NCBI GenBank assembly: GCA_026770025.1 | Contig: JAMXDE010000060.1 | Location: 289,996-353,995, forward strand | Length of the DNA: 64,000 nucleotides | Source of the DNA: Craspedostauros australis | Lineage: Eukaryota > Bacillariophyta > Bacillariophyceae > Mastogloiales > Achnanthaceae | Direction of reading: 5' to 3' | Shown: positions 1-11,920 of the stretch, piece by piece | Position numbering within the stretch: position 1 is the stretch's first letter | Layout of the letters: the number at the start of each line of letters is the position of its first letter | Program-made: the position numbers and the translations under genes | The notes under the pieces: model-generated | Databases searched by the model: none | What the model was told of the DNA's origin: nothing | The model's input: the letters and a program-made list of their open reading frames with translations, nothing else

Positions 1-1143
1 GAGGGTGGTTCTTTCAAGCTTCCCGAATCGGTCATGTCGACCGATATCTACATCCGCTTTGCCGTGCAGGATACAGGGATCGGGATGACACCGGACCAGT
101 GCGAGCGCATCTTCAATGCCTACCAGCAGGCAGATTCATCCGTGGCGCGCAAGTTTGGTGGCACAGGTTTGGGACTGGCCATTTGCAAGTCTCTCGTGGA
201 GGCCATGCACGGTGAGATCGGCGTTTCGTCGACAGCCGGTGTCGGAACGACATTCTGGTTCGAGTTGCCATTCCAACGTAACCTTGCGCGAGCATCTTCC
301 ACCCAAACAGACCGATGCAGTCCGATACGCAATAATCGACAAGATACGTCCTTGCGCGCTGGCAACAATGCCGGGGATAGAAACGGCGGCGGTGCGAACA
401 GCGGCATCGAAGCATCGGTTTCTGCTGGTCCAGCCTCCACTGGAGAGTTACCGCGGATGGTAACGACGAATGCTGACCGCAACAAAGGCGCTTCGGTCAC
501 GCCAGGCAACAGCGAAGCCAATCATAATGGTCCTCTCGACCAACAGAAGATTGATGTTGGCCTATCGAACGGTGAACAAATGCCGAATATCGCTGTTCAC
601 GGAACCGATCCGGCGGCGGCACCAGCAAGTTCAACCAAGGCGAGCAACGGCCAACCAGGTTCCAACGAAAGGCACAACGATGGCACCGGCACCACCACCA
701 GGGACAAGGAGGGTGGTAAGGGCGAACACCTGAACGTGCTGGTCGCGGAAGACAACAAGATCAACCAGAAGGTGATCGCGAACATGTTGAAACGGCTGGG
801 CCACGTGACGACGATCGTCGATAACGGTGAGCTGGCGGTCGAGAAGGTGTGCGCCGCCTACGACGAATATCGACGCGAACAGCAGCAGCAGCAGGGGGAC
901 GGCGCGAGGGTGTCGATGGGATATGACATCGTCCTGATGGATTGGCAGATGCCCGTGATGGATGGCATCGACGCAACGAAGGAGATTCGTTCGCGCGGCA
1001 TCGATGAGAGCGAGATGCCAATTGTCGGATTGACGGCCAGCATCCAGAACATCGATTGGAAGATCATCGGGATGAATGATTGCCTCAAGAAACCGGTCCG
1101 GATCGTCGATCTGAAGGACTGTCTGACAAGGAACGCCGTTTGA
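1..1143 (+). CDS. Hybrid histidine kinase, 3' part only (ATPase domain end plus receiver)
   Basis: The frame is open through the left edge of the window, so the gene starts outside it; the first ATG at 34 is internal. What is visible is the second half of a HATPase_c domain: G1 box DTGIGM, F box IFNAYQQAD and G2 box [14 protein letters not shown] linker of about 140 residues rich in Asn, Gly, Ser and Thr follows, then a C-terminal receiver domain ([11 protein letters not shown] acidic pocket, phospho-acceptor Asp in [12 protein letters not shown], conserved Lys in KKPVR). Such proteins autophosphorylate and pass the phosphate to the receiver. The receiver carries a five-Gln run not seen in the two related kinases downstream. 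It lies tail to tail with the kinase at 4886-9896 and is clearly a paralog, but much more diverged. Seen: motifs. Known: family chemistry. Unknown: its sensor part. Confidence 0.93.
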   Translation, partial: EGGSFKLPESVMSTDIYIRFAVQDTGIGMTPDQCERIFNAYQQADSSVARKFGGTGLGLAICKSLVEAMHGEIGVSSTAGVGTTFWFELPFQRNLARASSTQTDRCSPIRNNRQDTSLRAGNNAGDRNGGGANSGIEASVSAGPASTGELPRMVTTNADRNKGASVTPGNSEANHNGPLDQQKIDVGLSNGEQMPNIAVHGTDPAAAPASSTKASNGQPGSNERHNDGTGTTTRDKEGGKGEHLNVLVAEDNKINQKVIANMLKRLGHVTTIVDNGELAVEKVCAAYDEYRREQQQQQGDGARVSMGYDIVLMDWQMPVMDGIDATKEIRSRGIDESEMPIVGLTASIQNIDWKIIGMNDCLKKPVRIVDLKDCLTRNAV

Positions 1144-1171
1144 TGACAGATGACAGATGACAGATGACAGA
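1144..1171. repeat. Four tandem copies of TGACAGA
   Basis: Four perfect 7-bp units begin directly after the TGA stop of the kinase fragment. A short variable-number repeat in the 3' UTR; no function is suggested. Confidence 0.8.
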
Positions 1172-3246
1172 TGTACGATGTTTAGTAAGTATCGTATGGA
1201 TGATACCAGTGCGAGAACATACCTTAGGCACATTGTTAATCTTTGCCACACCATTCTATTGTGGTACGTTCGCGACGTGACTGCTCTATTGGTGCGTGCC
1301 ATTAGGTCGTATGTGTGGTGGGCACAGAGTTGGTCCTGTACTCCACCATGGATGTGCACCGCAATGCATGTCCACAGAGGTCAACATCGCCACAGACAGG
1401 GGACGATCGAAGAGGCAGCAAGGCATGGTGCATGCCCGATGTGCCAATCCGGTACTGGTCGATGGGACAGTCGATCCAACAATACTACATATTCTACAAT
1501 ATTGTTTGCGCAAAGGAATGAGAAACTGAATTTGGTATCGAGATCCAAACTGTTGCGGATGGCAATTGCCGAAGACCTGCGATTCCAAAGAAGGTGCCAC
1601 CGCAGGACCGATGCAATGCGCTGCCACAATGTTGAGAATGTTCCATCCCAATGGTTGCGCTGCATGCTATTGCAGAGATACTCCTCGGCAAACTGGGGTG
1701 CTTGCCACCTCAGCCGCTCCACTGGAGGAGGAACACGGTGCCAATTTTCCAAAGAGCGAAGCAAACGCAATGCAACGGCAGATTGCACCTGGAGGTGTCA
1801 GATCTCCCAAACTTTGTGACAAGGCCAACGCAGCGCAGTGAACAGGCATTGATGTGGTCACGGGTGTGGTTGCATGGATGGATGTGCGCTATACGAGCTA
1901 CAGGACAGGTAGTACACTTGCGCGAGCACTCTTGCATCCAACACAGCACCCACTCACTCACTCACTCACGCACACACTGCGGAGGAAACAAAGACGTGGA
2001 TGTGGACATGAACGTGATAGCACGAGCGTCTGATTTCCGAGAGGTTGGTCCAAGCCTGCTCACCACGGATACAGCCAGAGCAGACACCAAAAGACGGACA
2101 CAGACTTGGAAGAGAAGAAGAAGGAGGAGGCAACGATGAAGGACATCCCATTGCGAGAAGTTCCCGCTAACTCGGAAACAAGTTGGGTGTGAACCTCCCG
2201 TGGTGGTTGCGTTTGGAGTTGTCTTGTTTCCCATGGTCGCTGCTGCTATTAGATGTTGCGTGTGACTGTTGGTTGTTGAGAAAGTCACGCGAGTCTTGTC
2301 CTTGTGCGTGGCGCCTCGCAATGTCCAAAAAGCTGCGCACACCCACATTCGTTACGTCTAATTGTACGCTGTGTGAGCAGGAGTGGAGCAACGGTACGAG
2401 CGCGGTGGAGCCATGAGTAGTTCCACGAACCACAGCCAAACGGAATGGCCTCCGCGCAAAACGTCAATCATCACTCAAGGTGTTGTGAGGTAGCGTGTAT
2501 TGAAGACGCCTTGGCGCGTTATCTTGGAGGAATATTGATGCAAGAACACTGTTGTTGAAGTCATGACAGGGCTGAGTACCACAAGGATGTCCCGCACCGG
2601 TCGAATTCTGTCATGGTTCTTGTTGACGTTCTGACGACAATGATATTTAATGCTCGGCACGATTGCGGGGCATGTTGTGCTGCACGTCTGTTTGTCATGG
2701 CTGCAGGTAGAAGCATCGGAGAAATTGTGGTAAATGGCTCCTATAAGTAAACCCCGTTTCACTCGGATGTTCTGCAAGAAGCTAAATTTCTCGAATCATG
2801 ACCAACCACCAAAAGGTGTGTGTCCACAGCAACACACAATGGTGATGACCACCCCGCACCCAGTCACAGAACTTTTCGCGCCTTGTGATTTCTTTTGCGG
2901 TGGAAACAAGGGGCTTGGCAGCTGCGCAACGAAGTGTCACGCACATGCACGGAGCGTTTTGGCGCAGTTCGCGAATCTCCTTGACAACAACGACAACGAC
3001 AACAACAGGCTCTTCGTGCTGCACTGCTCTGTGCTGGAGCGCTGGATTCGCTGGGTTCGTATTCGTGCCTCACTCGTTCAAACCCTGGGCGCCGATTGCA
3101 GCAGTGACCAGCCTTTTGAGTGTCAGAGACCTCACCAACTCATAATCCACACTTCCGGTCAGACCACATCAATCCAAAGCACTCGCGATCAATCAAAGCA
3201 AAGCAGATCCAAAGCCCAACACAGCCGAAACAAGCAATCCACAACC
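1172..3246. other. Intergenic region and probable 5' UTR
   Basis: No frame here has coding character: the open frames are short, rich in Cys, Trp, Arg and Met, and lack recognisable motifs. A run of CACT units lies near 1950-1972. The last 150 bases before 3247 are A/C-rich and free of ATG, as expected of a 5' leader. Confidence 0.5.
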
Positions 3247-3981
3247 ATGAACTTCGAGTACCCACGTGAATTCACGCATCCAACTTTCGCGCCATTCGCG
3301 TCCTCAGCAGGCGCGGAGCCAAGACGGAGCCTGGATGAGCTGTACCACAATGGCGGCTGCATCCAAGCGCAGGGTCTGCGACAGGACTTCGGCATCATGA
3401 TGGATGACCGCAATTGCGGCGTGCCTCCTTCCATGCATCATGGCTACATGCATCATGGCTACATGGATCATAGTTACATGCATCAACAGCGTCAGCTTCA
3501 TCAGCAGTCCTACAACCACAACAACCACAGTCAGCAGCAGCAACAGCAGCAGATGCACAGACAAGAGGAGACGCCCTTCATCCACTCCATCACAACACCA
3601 TCTGACAGACAACCACCGCAGCAGCCAGCGGATTCCGCCGCTGCGCCTTCTTCCATCCGCCTCCGCGTGCACGTCCACGAGCAGTTCATCTCCGAACGCG
3701 CCAAGCCAACCAGCTTCCTCACGTTAGCCGAGCAACAGGAACAACAGCGCGCACAAAGCAGCAACGCCTCGCAGGACCGAGTGCTGTCCATCATCGCGCA
3801 GGCGCTCAATGTCAGCGGCGCGCTGCCCACCACGGACACGAGGCTGGAACAGACTCTGTATTCCCACGAGCAGCTGCAGCAACATTCCAGCGACGATGCG
3901 GCGTGGGATGTGCCGCATCAGCCGCTGTCCTTCAATCGCATCGCCGACAGCCACGCGTACTTCGCAGACAAGTACGAATAG
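3247..3981 (+). CDS. Hypothetical His/Met/Gln-rich protein, 244 aa
   Basis: Function not recognised. The open frame extends upstream to 2734, but the ATG at 3247 is preferred: it sits in an AACCATGA context after an A/C-rich leader, and composition changes there from random-looking to ordered. Residues about 60-80 hold a short tandem repeat of HHGYM-type units (DNA repeat of CATCATGGCTACATG), then a run of seven Gln. The C-terminal third (about 150-244) is more regular, with a probable helix around AEQQEQQRAQ and a hydrophobic RVLSIIAQAL segment. Two AATAAA signals lie about 110-130 bases after the stop, which supports a real transcription unit. No transmembrane segment or signal peptide is seen. 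Met/His clusters can bind copper, but that is only a possibility. Confidence 0.6.
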   Translation: MNFEYPREFTHPTFAPFASSAGAEPRRSLDELYHNGGCIQAQGLRQDFGIMMDDRNCGVPPSMHHGYMHHGYMDHSYMHQQRQLHQQSYNHNNHSQQQQQQQMHRQEETPFIHSITTPSDRQPPQQPADSAAAPSSIRLRVHVHEQFISERAKPTSFLTLAEQQEQQRAQSSNASQDRVLSIIAQALNVSGALPTTDTRLEQTLYSHEQLQQHSSDDAAWDVPHQPLSFNRIADSHAYFADKYE

Positions 3982-4092
3982 AGGAGGCCGGCACAACAGT
4001 TGTTGGCAATGGAGGTGAATCCACAATTTTGAGCCTCCATCATTCCCTTGACAATCATGGCATTCCCTCTTGTCATCCAGTTTTACCATACC

Positions 4093-4112
4093 AATAAAGC
4101 ACATTTAATAAA
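4093..4112 (+). terminator. Polyadenylation signals, two AATAAA
   Basis: AATAAA at 4093-4098 and 4107-4112, about 112 and 126 bases after the stop at 3981. The spacing matches the signal after the CXC gene (43287). Confidence 0.5.
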
Positions 4113-4885
4113 CAGCATCTACTGAAGCATCTACTGACGCAATCCATCCATACTTTCAATCAAACAACCGAACGCACGGACAAGGGAGGTGGAACGCAAC
4201 AAAGCAATCCTCCTTTGACGTCCATCTCGAGGCATCCGATGCCGTTGCATCCACCCATGACGTGCTCGGTGCCACACAACACAAAGATGCACACACTTCT
4301 TCCTCTCAGATCTCCGCATGACGCCGGATTCATTGTCGTACTGCTTGCTCCACTTTCTCCCATGTTTCCGTCGTTTGGAACGAGAGCAGGATCGCATGGG
4401 ATACTTTACCACTCGCATTGCGACGAACGACTGCACCATCTCTTCGGCGAGACCCAACGACGATTTCGTTGTCGCTCTACCATAGCCTCCCAATAGCCCA
4501 GACACGGTATTGGAACGTCTGGGGCAACACACACATCATTTCTCCATCCAATTCGTCTTTCGGTGACCAAATCCTCTCGCAAGACGAATGCAATCGCAAG
4601 GGCCATCCAGGTCTAATGATTCGGAATCGCTTGGACCTTCATGTCGACGCGCAGGACGCTACCTCACGAACAGAAATGAGTGGATACGACCAGTCGTACG
4701 ATGCATGTGCACAAGTTCAGTTCAGTGGCCTTCGAGGATATTTACAATTCGAGCATATCATGTCCAAGGACTCAATCGAACTCGATACCAATGTGTCATG
4801 TGGAATACCCTCGCTACAGTTTATTAACAGGTCACACGGAAGTATGACACCATACGTGTACTCTACGACTTGAGGACGTCAAGCC
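4113..4885. other. Convergent intergenic region
   Basis: Lies between two genes that end towards each other. No gene is supported. It holds the probable poly(A) signal of the leftward kinase and one copy of the dispersed GTACTCTAC word at 4858-4866. Confidence 0.5.
4820..4825 (-). terminator. Poly(A) signal (AATAAA on minus strand) of histidine kinase A
   Basis: TTTATT on the plus strand, about 60 bases beyond the stop codon at 4886 of the leftward kinase. Confidence 0.4.
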
Positions 4886-7800
4886 TCAACTCAACCCCTT
4901 GCGGGCGTTCTTCAACAACGAAGTCTTCAGATCCGCCATACGCACGGGCTTCTTCAGGCAATCGTTCATGCCAATGTGACCCCAGTCGATGGATTGGATG
5001 CTCGCCGTCAGTCCCACGATCGGCAGATCACGTTCGCTCAATCCCCGTGTCCGGATCTCCTTCGTCGCATCGATGCCATCCATCACGGGCATCTGCCAAT
5101 CCATCAGCACGATGTCAAACGGAGGTCTCCCCATGCTGCCATTGGCAGCACACGTACCATCGTTGGCGTTGGCGTCGGTGTTGTTGCCATCGAGCATGGC
5201 AATGTCATCCACATCGGTTGTTCCGAATGCCTGGGCGACAGCTTGCTCGCCATTCTCGACGATCGTCACAACATGCCCAAGTCTCTTGAGCATGTTGCGG
5301 ATGACCTTCTGGTTGATCTTGTTGTCCTCCGCCACCAGGATTCGCAGCTCGTCTGTCTTGGGTTTCTTCGGAGCTGGAGCTTGAGTTGGAGCTGAAGGTT
5401 GAGGTCGTGCCTGTGGGTCTGCCGGTGGTCGTGACAAAGGTTGTGACAATGCCTGTGGTTGGTCACTCTTCACGATGACACTATTGCTCACACCCTTCCT
5501 CGTTCCATTCCCATCTTCCCTGTCCCTATCCGTATCCCCACCTTGATCGTCATCACCGTCGTCATCGGTGTATCTTCTTGATGCTGATCCTTGTTTCGGG
5601 ACTTGTATGATCGTATGAGGATGACCAATCTGATCTGCGGATACGACCACATTCCGCACATCATGATCATCATCCAAATGGACACCTTGAGATGGATCAC
5701 GATCCGCACCATCCACATCATCCTGAGCAACAACAGCATCATCGTCACCATCGCCATTATCAATGACGTCGTCATGGATGGCATCATGGATGGCATCATG
5801 GATGACATCATCGAGACCATCCCCGACGACGCTTCCAACTGACATACCTGTTGCGGCACAACGAGTGTTCACATGCCGCTTGTATGGAATCTCGAACCAG
5901 AACGTGGTGCCCTCACCAGGCGCCGAATCCACACCGATCGCTCCTCCCATACCCTTCACCAACGACTTGCAGATCGCCAGTCCCAGACCTGTGCCACCAA
6001 AGTTGCGTGCCACAGATGCATCGGCTTGCTGGTAGGCATTGAAGATGCGCTCGCATTGATCGGGAGTCATTCCGATTCCTGTGTCGGTGATGCTGAATCG
6101 CAGCACGACCTGTTCCCTGTTGGTTTGTGGCATGGCCTTGACTCCGTTCTTGCTCTTCTTCTTGCCTGTCTTGGTGTTGTTCTTTCCTGTCTTGATGCTC
6201 TTGCCAGTCTTTGACTTCCTTGCCATTTGTGACTGAGATCGTGAGTGGGATGATGCACTTTGTGTCCCACGGTTCTTCCTTCTCGATCTGGATCCAGATA
6301 GGGATCGACGGGGTGACCGTCTTCCTTTCTCACCATCGAGCATCAATGACGCTTCGACCGCATCTCCATTGTCATCATTGGTATTGGCATTGGTCTTGTC
6401 ACCTGCACCGATGACCACGCTGTTGTTTCCAGACATGGAATTGACGACCGCTGTGGCTGCGGCCCCTTGAGTGGAGTTATCGTTCATGGCATCCCCATTC
6501 TTCGTTTCTGTGTTCGCATGTGCATTCACATCTGTCATCACATGAATCAGCCTCACGGACGTCGTCACACTCCCATTGCTCGTAAACTTGATGGCATTCG
6601 TCAACATGTTCAGCACGATCTGACGAAGACGGTTGGGATCACCGAGCAGCTTCACTGGAATGCCACGTCCGATGTCACACTTCAGCTCGAGTCCTCTGTC
6701 TTCTGCCTGTGGCAACACAGCGGCCACCGATCCATCGAGAACATTCCTCACCTCGAATGGGATCGTTTCGAGCTTCATCTTTCCGGCTTCGAGCTTTGTG
6801 AAGTCGAGCAGGTCGTTGATGATGGCCATGAGTGCATTGGTACTTGATTGCAGCATGGTGACGAAGTCTGTCTGTTCGATGTTGAGGGGTGTCGAGGCGA
6901 GAAGCTCGATGAATCCCACGACTTGGTGGAGTGGTGTGCGGATCTCGTGTGCCATGACGGCGACTGTGTTGTATGACATTGTATTGTATTGTGTTTGCAT
7001 TGTGTTTGCATTATGTTTGTGTCGTGTTGTATGGTGTATGTAACGGTGTGATGGAGATGGGATATGGTGGAGTGGTGAGGAGTGAGTATGATGAAGCAGT
7101 GAGTATGGTGCTGTATGAGAATGTGTACATACAGACATACAGACATGCACACATGTGCAAATGCACCAATACGCCAATACATCAATACCAACACCAGTAT
7201 ACATACACACACCGATGCAACAACGACGACAACAACAAGCACAGCACGAATGCAGCTACTCGTACACAGGGTACCATCCTCGCACTTGTCACATGACTCA
7301 CAGAACTCGCTCTTCCTCATGTTCTGTCGATCTGCCTCATCCTTCGCAGCCTGCATGATGTCGGAGATGTCTCTGGCGCTGTAGATCATGACGGACTGTG
7401 ACGTGACGGGATCCTTGACCTGTCTGATCTTGATGCTGAACCATTTGATGCCTTCGATGGTTTGGAGTTGTGCCTCTGAGCTGACATCGTGCTGTCCTTT
7501 TGAGTCGACCACTTCTTGCAGTATTTGCTGTCCCTTGTCGTGGTCGATGAACTGAGCGACGAAGTCACACGGCTTCTCTTCTTCTTCTTCTTCGTCCTCC
7601 TCCTCATCTGAACTGTCGCCGTCGTCGCTGTATTCTTCGATATCCGAGTCGTACTCGCCTGTATCATCTCCATCCGTATGATCGAGAGGATCATCACTAT
7701 CGAGGGATGCACTAGTCCATGAGCAAGATGAGCATGCCGAGATGGAGGACTCGATCGACGGACGTCTTCGCACCGTGTCGCCGTTCGATCCATCGTGATT

Positions 7801-9896
7801 CGTGACGGCAGGGTCGTTCCGCAGTTTGCTTGCTTCTCCCGCACAGCTCTGGTCAAGGTTCGCACCCTCCTTCTTTCCAGCTTGTTCTTGATCGCCAGTT
7901 TCGACACTCTCTGGCATGGTATCCAATGACCACGTGCTGGAGGTTGACGCATCCTTGATGGGATCCTTTGCCTCATTGGCTGGCGCAGCATGTGTCTGCT
8001 GTTGACTTTCTAGCTGTTTGTTTCTCCTGGACTCCCGTCGTCTCCTCCTATGCTTCTGAATGCGGTTTGTCTCTGCCATGGGATCTGCGCTGTCCTCATT
8101 TTGTTGTCGCTTCATTCGTCCCTCCCTCCTTCGAGACTTGTGAGACCGCCTTTGTCGCTTTGCTGTGAGTTGACTTGCACCAGACGGGCGGAGCGGATTC
8201 TCCCCCTCGTTGGTGCTGGCGTTATCGCTGCTGCTGTTTCCGCATCCGTCAGTCTCATCGTCGGTTGGTGAGTCATCGTGCTGAGGATCGTCATCTTCCC
8301 GATTGCTGGCGTTGTTGCGATTGCCACCACCGGCGGTGCTGGCGTTACGAGTGTCTCCATTCTCCAGATCTTCATCCTGACTTGTTTCGCTATCGGGATT
8401 GTGTTCCGTCGGTTCACCGAAGAGCGCGAATGCTTCCTGATTCTGGTCCATGAATCCGCCCGTCATATCGAATCGCCTTGCCACAACCGGCAAGTGCCGC
8501 AGCGTCTCCATTCTGCGGATCGAGGCCGCGGCCGTATTCTCGATCGCCTGCTTCGGCCTTCGTCTCGGCGATTCCGCGCGAGCGTGTTGCGATGTTTCGG
8601 TTACCGTGCTTTTCCTGCGATCTTGTCTCGTGTCCTGCTTTGTTCCATGGCTCGGTTTGATCTCATCCTCATCTCCATCGCTGTTGCGATCGTGTGCCGA
8701 AGAAGAAGCTTGTGCGGTTGCGCTATCATTTTCGTCGTCCTTGACAATTGCTTTGGCAGCCTCCGCCGCTTCCGCCCCGACATCCGTCGTCTCTCGCACG
8801 GACTCCAAGACCACGAGCAAACACAGATGCGGTTGCGCCGGATCATCAGGATGAGGAATGTAGACCCCGGAAATGTTCATGCAGCAGGATCTGGCACCCG
8901 GGTTGTTGCCATGCGTCGGATGGAACATCCACTGGAGTATGGCACGTCGAAGTTGGAGGGCGGACACCAGAACGAGGAGGCGGTCGGAGCAATCGATGCG
9001 AAGCGGAGTGTATTTGGTTGGATGGAGGAGGTGAGAATGGCATGACCGTGGGGATGCATGACGAGACATACAATTGCTGTTGCTGGAGATGCTGACAAGC
9101 CTTCGCATGCAAAATCGCGTTGATCAGCATTCATGAATGCAAACAAGCATGAATGCTAACATGCAGAACGTACCATGAGGGTGTCCTGCGCGGTGGGATG
9201 CTTGGAGAATCGATCCAGCCAGGCGATGTTGGAACGGTTGGTCGTCTCGGACATATCGCTGGCGTAGTCTCGCGACATGAGCTCCTCCATGTGCTTGGCA
9301 CTCCAGAACTTGCAGGCCGCCTGATTGCCGTACCGGATGCACTTGTACTTGCCATCGAAGATCCAGACTGGCGCGTTGAGCAGATTGAGGATTTCTAGGT
9401 CCGCCATGGAGTAGACGTGCTTGCGACATGTCGTGAGGAACTGCGTCCTGCTGAACTTTGGAGTGGAAGCGGACTTGTCGGCTGCCGCGTTCTGCTTCTT
9501 CCTCATCTCCAACTTGGACTTCGATTGGGACTTGCTCAGTGAAGATGGCGTTTGCCTCCCTCCTCCTTTCCTGTGGCGCGCTTTGGGTGAACTCGATGGG
9601 ATGCGAGGCTGCGCTTGTTGTTGTTGCTGATCTTGTCGAACATGGCTGTTGCTGTTGCTGTTGCTGTTGCTGATTCCACTGCCACTGCCACTGCCACTAC
9701 TACTGCTGCTGCTGCTGTCCGTGGTGTTGCAGTCAAGCCGATTGTGGAGGCGCTCGTACTTGCCAGCTATCGCATCTCCGCTGCTCTGCGAAACGTCATC
9801 GTCCGTGCCATTCTTGTGGACCGAGGGCGATGTTCCATCGTGCGGCAACCCAGTGCGAGCATGAGTGTTGGTCACCGTGTTGCGATCATCAATCAT
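4886..9896 (-). CDS. Hybrid histidine kinase A, three exons, 1476 aa
   Basis: Exons on the minus strand: 9896-9174, 8931-7302 and 6963-4886. Donors are GTACGT and GTGAGT, acceptors CTCCAG and ACACAG; phases match exactly. Order: PAS-like domain about 164-285 spanning intron 1; a second PAS started by PVVARRFDMTG and LFG, then interrupted by about 280 acidic or polar residues before its C-terminal half (DFVAQFIDHD to MIYSARDIS); KSEF lead-in; HisKA with phospho-acceptor His790 in MAHEIRTPL; N box LNMLTNAIKF; an insertion of about 145 residues inside the ATPase domain; G1 DTGIGM, F and G2 boxes; a long Asp-rich linker; receiver with Asp1406 in VLMDWQMP. No transmembrane segment is evident, so a soluble sensor is likely. 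All catalytic residues are present. The start at 9896 has a good GACCATG context. Nearly identical to the next kinase in exon 3. Confidence 0.9.
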
Positions 9897-11920
9897 GGTC
9901 TTGCTGGTGGGAGTTCTTGTGTTTGAATCTCAATGCGTCTGTGAGTGTGTCTGTGAGTGTGTCTGTATGAGTACGTCTGTGGGTGGGAGTCTAATCTTGT
10001 ATTGCCGACCGTGGGTACGAGCGAGCTTGAATGTAGTCAAGGGTTGCGTAGCTCAGAGAGTATACGTAATCGGTCGTAAGAGCAAGGGTATTGGTAGACA
10101 GGTGGAGATGGTTGCTCTTGTCTTGTCTTGTCTTTGCGACGTTCGCTGCGTTTGCAACATTTGCCTCTTGTCCGAAGAGCATGGGATGCCTGTTCCAACT
10201 GCGGCAGAAGCAAGCAAGAACGTAAGCACGACAACGTGAAGAAGTACGTGCCACGCGTGCAAGTCTACGAGAACAGAAGCACGAACACTTCTCGTGCCCT
10301 TCCGTTGTTCTTGTGTTTGCGGGATCGTGCTTCCCTCCTTGCTTGAGCTGTCTGTTCCCGTTGGTGACAAGACCGGTCTTGGTGGCATGGTTGTGCTGTT
10401 GGGCGCTGTTGTGTTCGAATCTGTTTGTTGTCTGTGACCACTGCGCTGATGGGACAGGGTTCTCTTGTCTATCGTGTTCTTGAGCCTGTCCGGGTCATTT
10501 CTGATTTCCGTCTCGGGCTTTCTTTTGTGGATGTGGGGACTGCAATTGACAATACACATGACCAGCAAAAGGTGCAAATTCGGCTGTGGAAGGTGGTCGC
10601 CGGATCATTAAGGACGAAAGAATCTGCGTTCTGCCCAGGGTTTCTGAGGCGCCAAATCCCAAACACCGGAACGCAACGACAACAGCTTGATCGTTTCGGA
10701 TTCTTCTTTCGCCGCTCACGGACAACAAACAGAGCGTTCAGCGCTTTCACGAAAGCACGAATTACCGTCACGAGAGACAAAACGAGGCGCTTTTGCGCTC
10801 CTGTCCGTTTCACAACATCGCCGAACGGGCCCCCAATAGATCGCCTACATGTCGCTACGACACACCAAGAATCTCGAGTGAAGCAATTTACAACTGCCCG
10901 ACATTCGCGAGATCACTGTATCGTGACTACTCCACTGTCGATGGAATAAAAAGACGGTGGTTCTGCCAAACAATCAGTCACGTTCCTCACGTATGAATCT
11001 AAACGAGTTTGAGTACTGTTGGGCCCAACAGGCCCAGCCAACAAGTTCCGCAACACGATTTGGTTGTCTGTGCAATAACACTAACGAAGTACTTTGGGCG
11101 ATAAATACCATCTTGAAATCTGCTGGCGTTTTGCGTCACGCACAACAACGATCAGTTCGCGCGCGATCCAACACCTTGACGGGGTCGGCCTCTCGATCAC
11201 ACGACCGTTCGCCTCCCACTTTTTCATCCAAACGCCTCGCGAAGCCGAATCGGCGTTGTGGCGTGGATGCAGCAAGGCAAGCTCCATCCTCGCCATCCCA
11301 TGGTTGGATTGCACGCTTGGGCGTGATCGAAGGTCCTTCCTCCATGTCATCCTCATAATACCATCCTCGTATCTGTGGTCCAATCGGTTCCTGCCCCTGA
11401 TCGTATGAGTACTATGCATGAGGAGGCGCGCAGCCATCCTCGCTGAATGACCTCGAGAACTCACAATCATCCAACATGCGCGTCGAGTGCCACTACGTCA
11501 TGCGCAGGCCGTTCGCAATGGCCATCATCGCAGGAGCTTTCGGGAGCGGCGGCGCCGTTGGCACACACTCTATCACCAACTCGCGTTCCATCGCACCGCA
11601 AGTCGAGGAATCCGCGGCATGTGCAGGGTTGCGTCTTCCTGCGCCAAAGACAAGCTCAGCGATTCCAATTCACGCCCGTAGCATCGGGCGCCATGGACGC
11701 CGAGAAAGAGAAAGACCAAGCGCAACGCACATACTCACCACACGCACATTATGCAACAGTCACATCTGTGGAAGCGCACTGAGACGAGCATTCATGTCTC
11801 CAAGCACGGACACTTTCATCATGATGTGAATAACGGATATCTACATGACCTCGACATGGTTGGCGCGACGATGTACGAAAATGCGTTCTTCGGAGGCGAT
11901 CCCACGGAACTGTGCTCAAC
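9897..11920. other. Intergenic region between the two tandem kinases
   Basis: About 2.0 kb with no convincing gene. Near 9940-9970 it holds a GTGTCTGTGA repeat and near 10115-10135 a TCTTG repeat. Frames at 10425-10949 and 10957-11358 are Arg/Ser/Thr-rich without motifs. It is not related to the region upstream of kinase B, so the duplication does not include the promoters as far as can be read. Confidence 0.5.

Noticed and set aside
10040-10110. tRNA-like start (GCGTAGCTCAGAGAG)
   Set aside because: No B box (GGTTCRANNCC) or foldable cloverleaf follows at the right distance.
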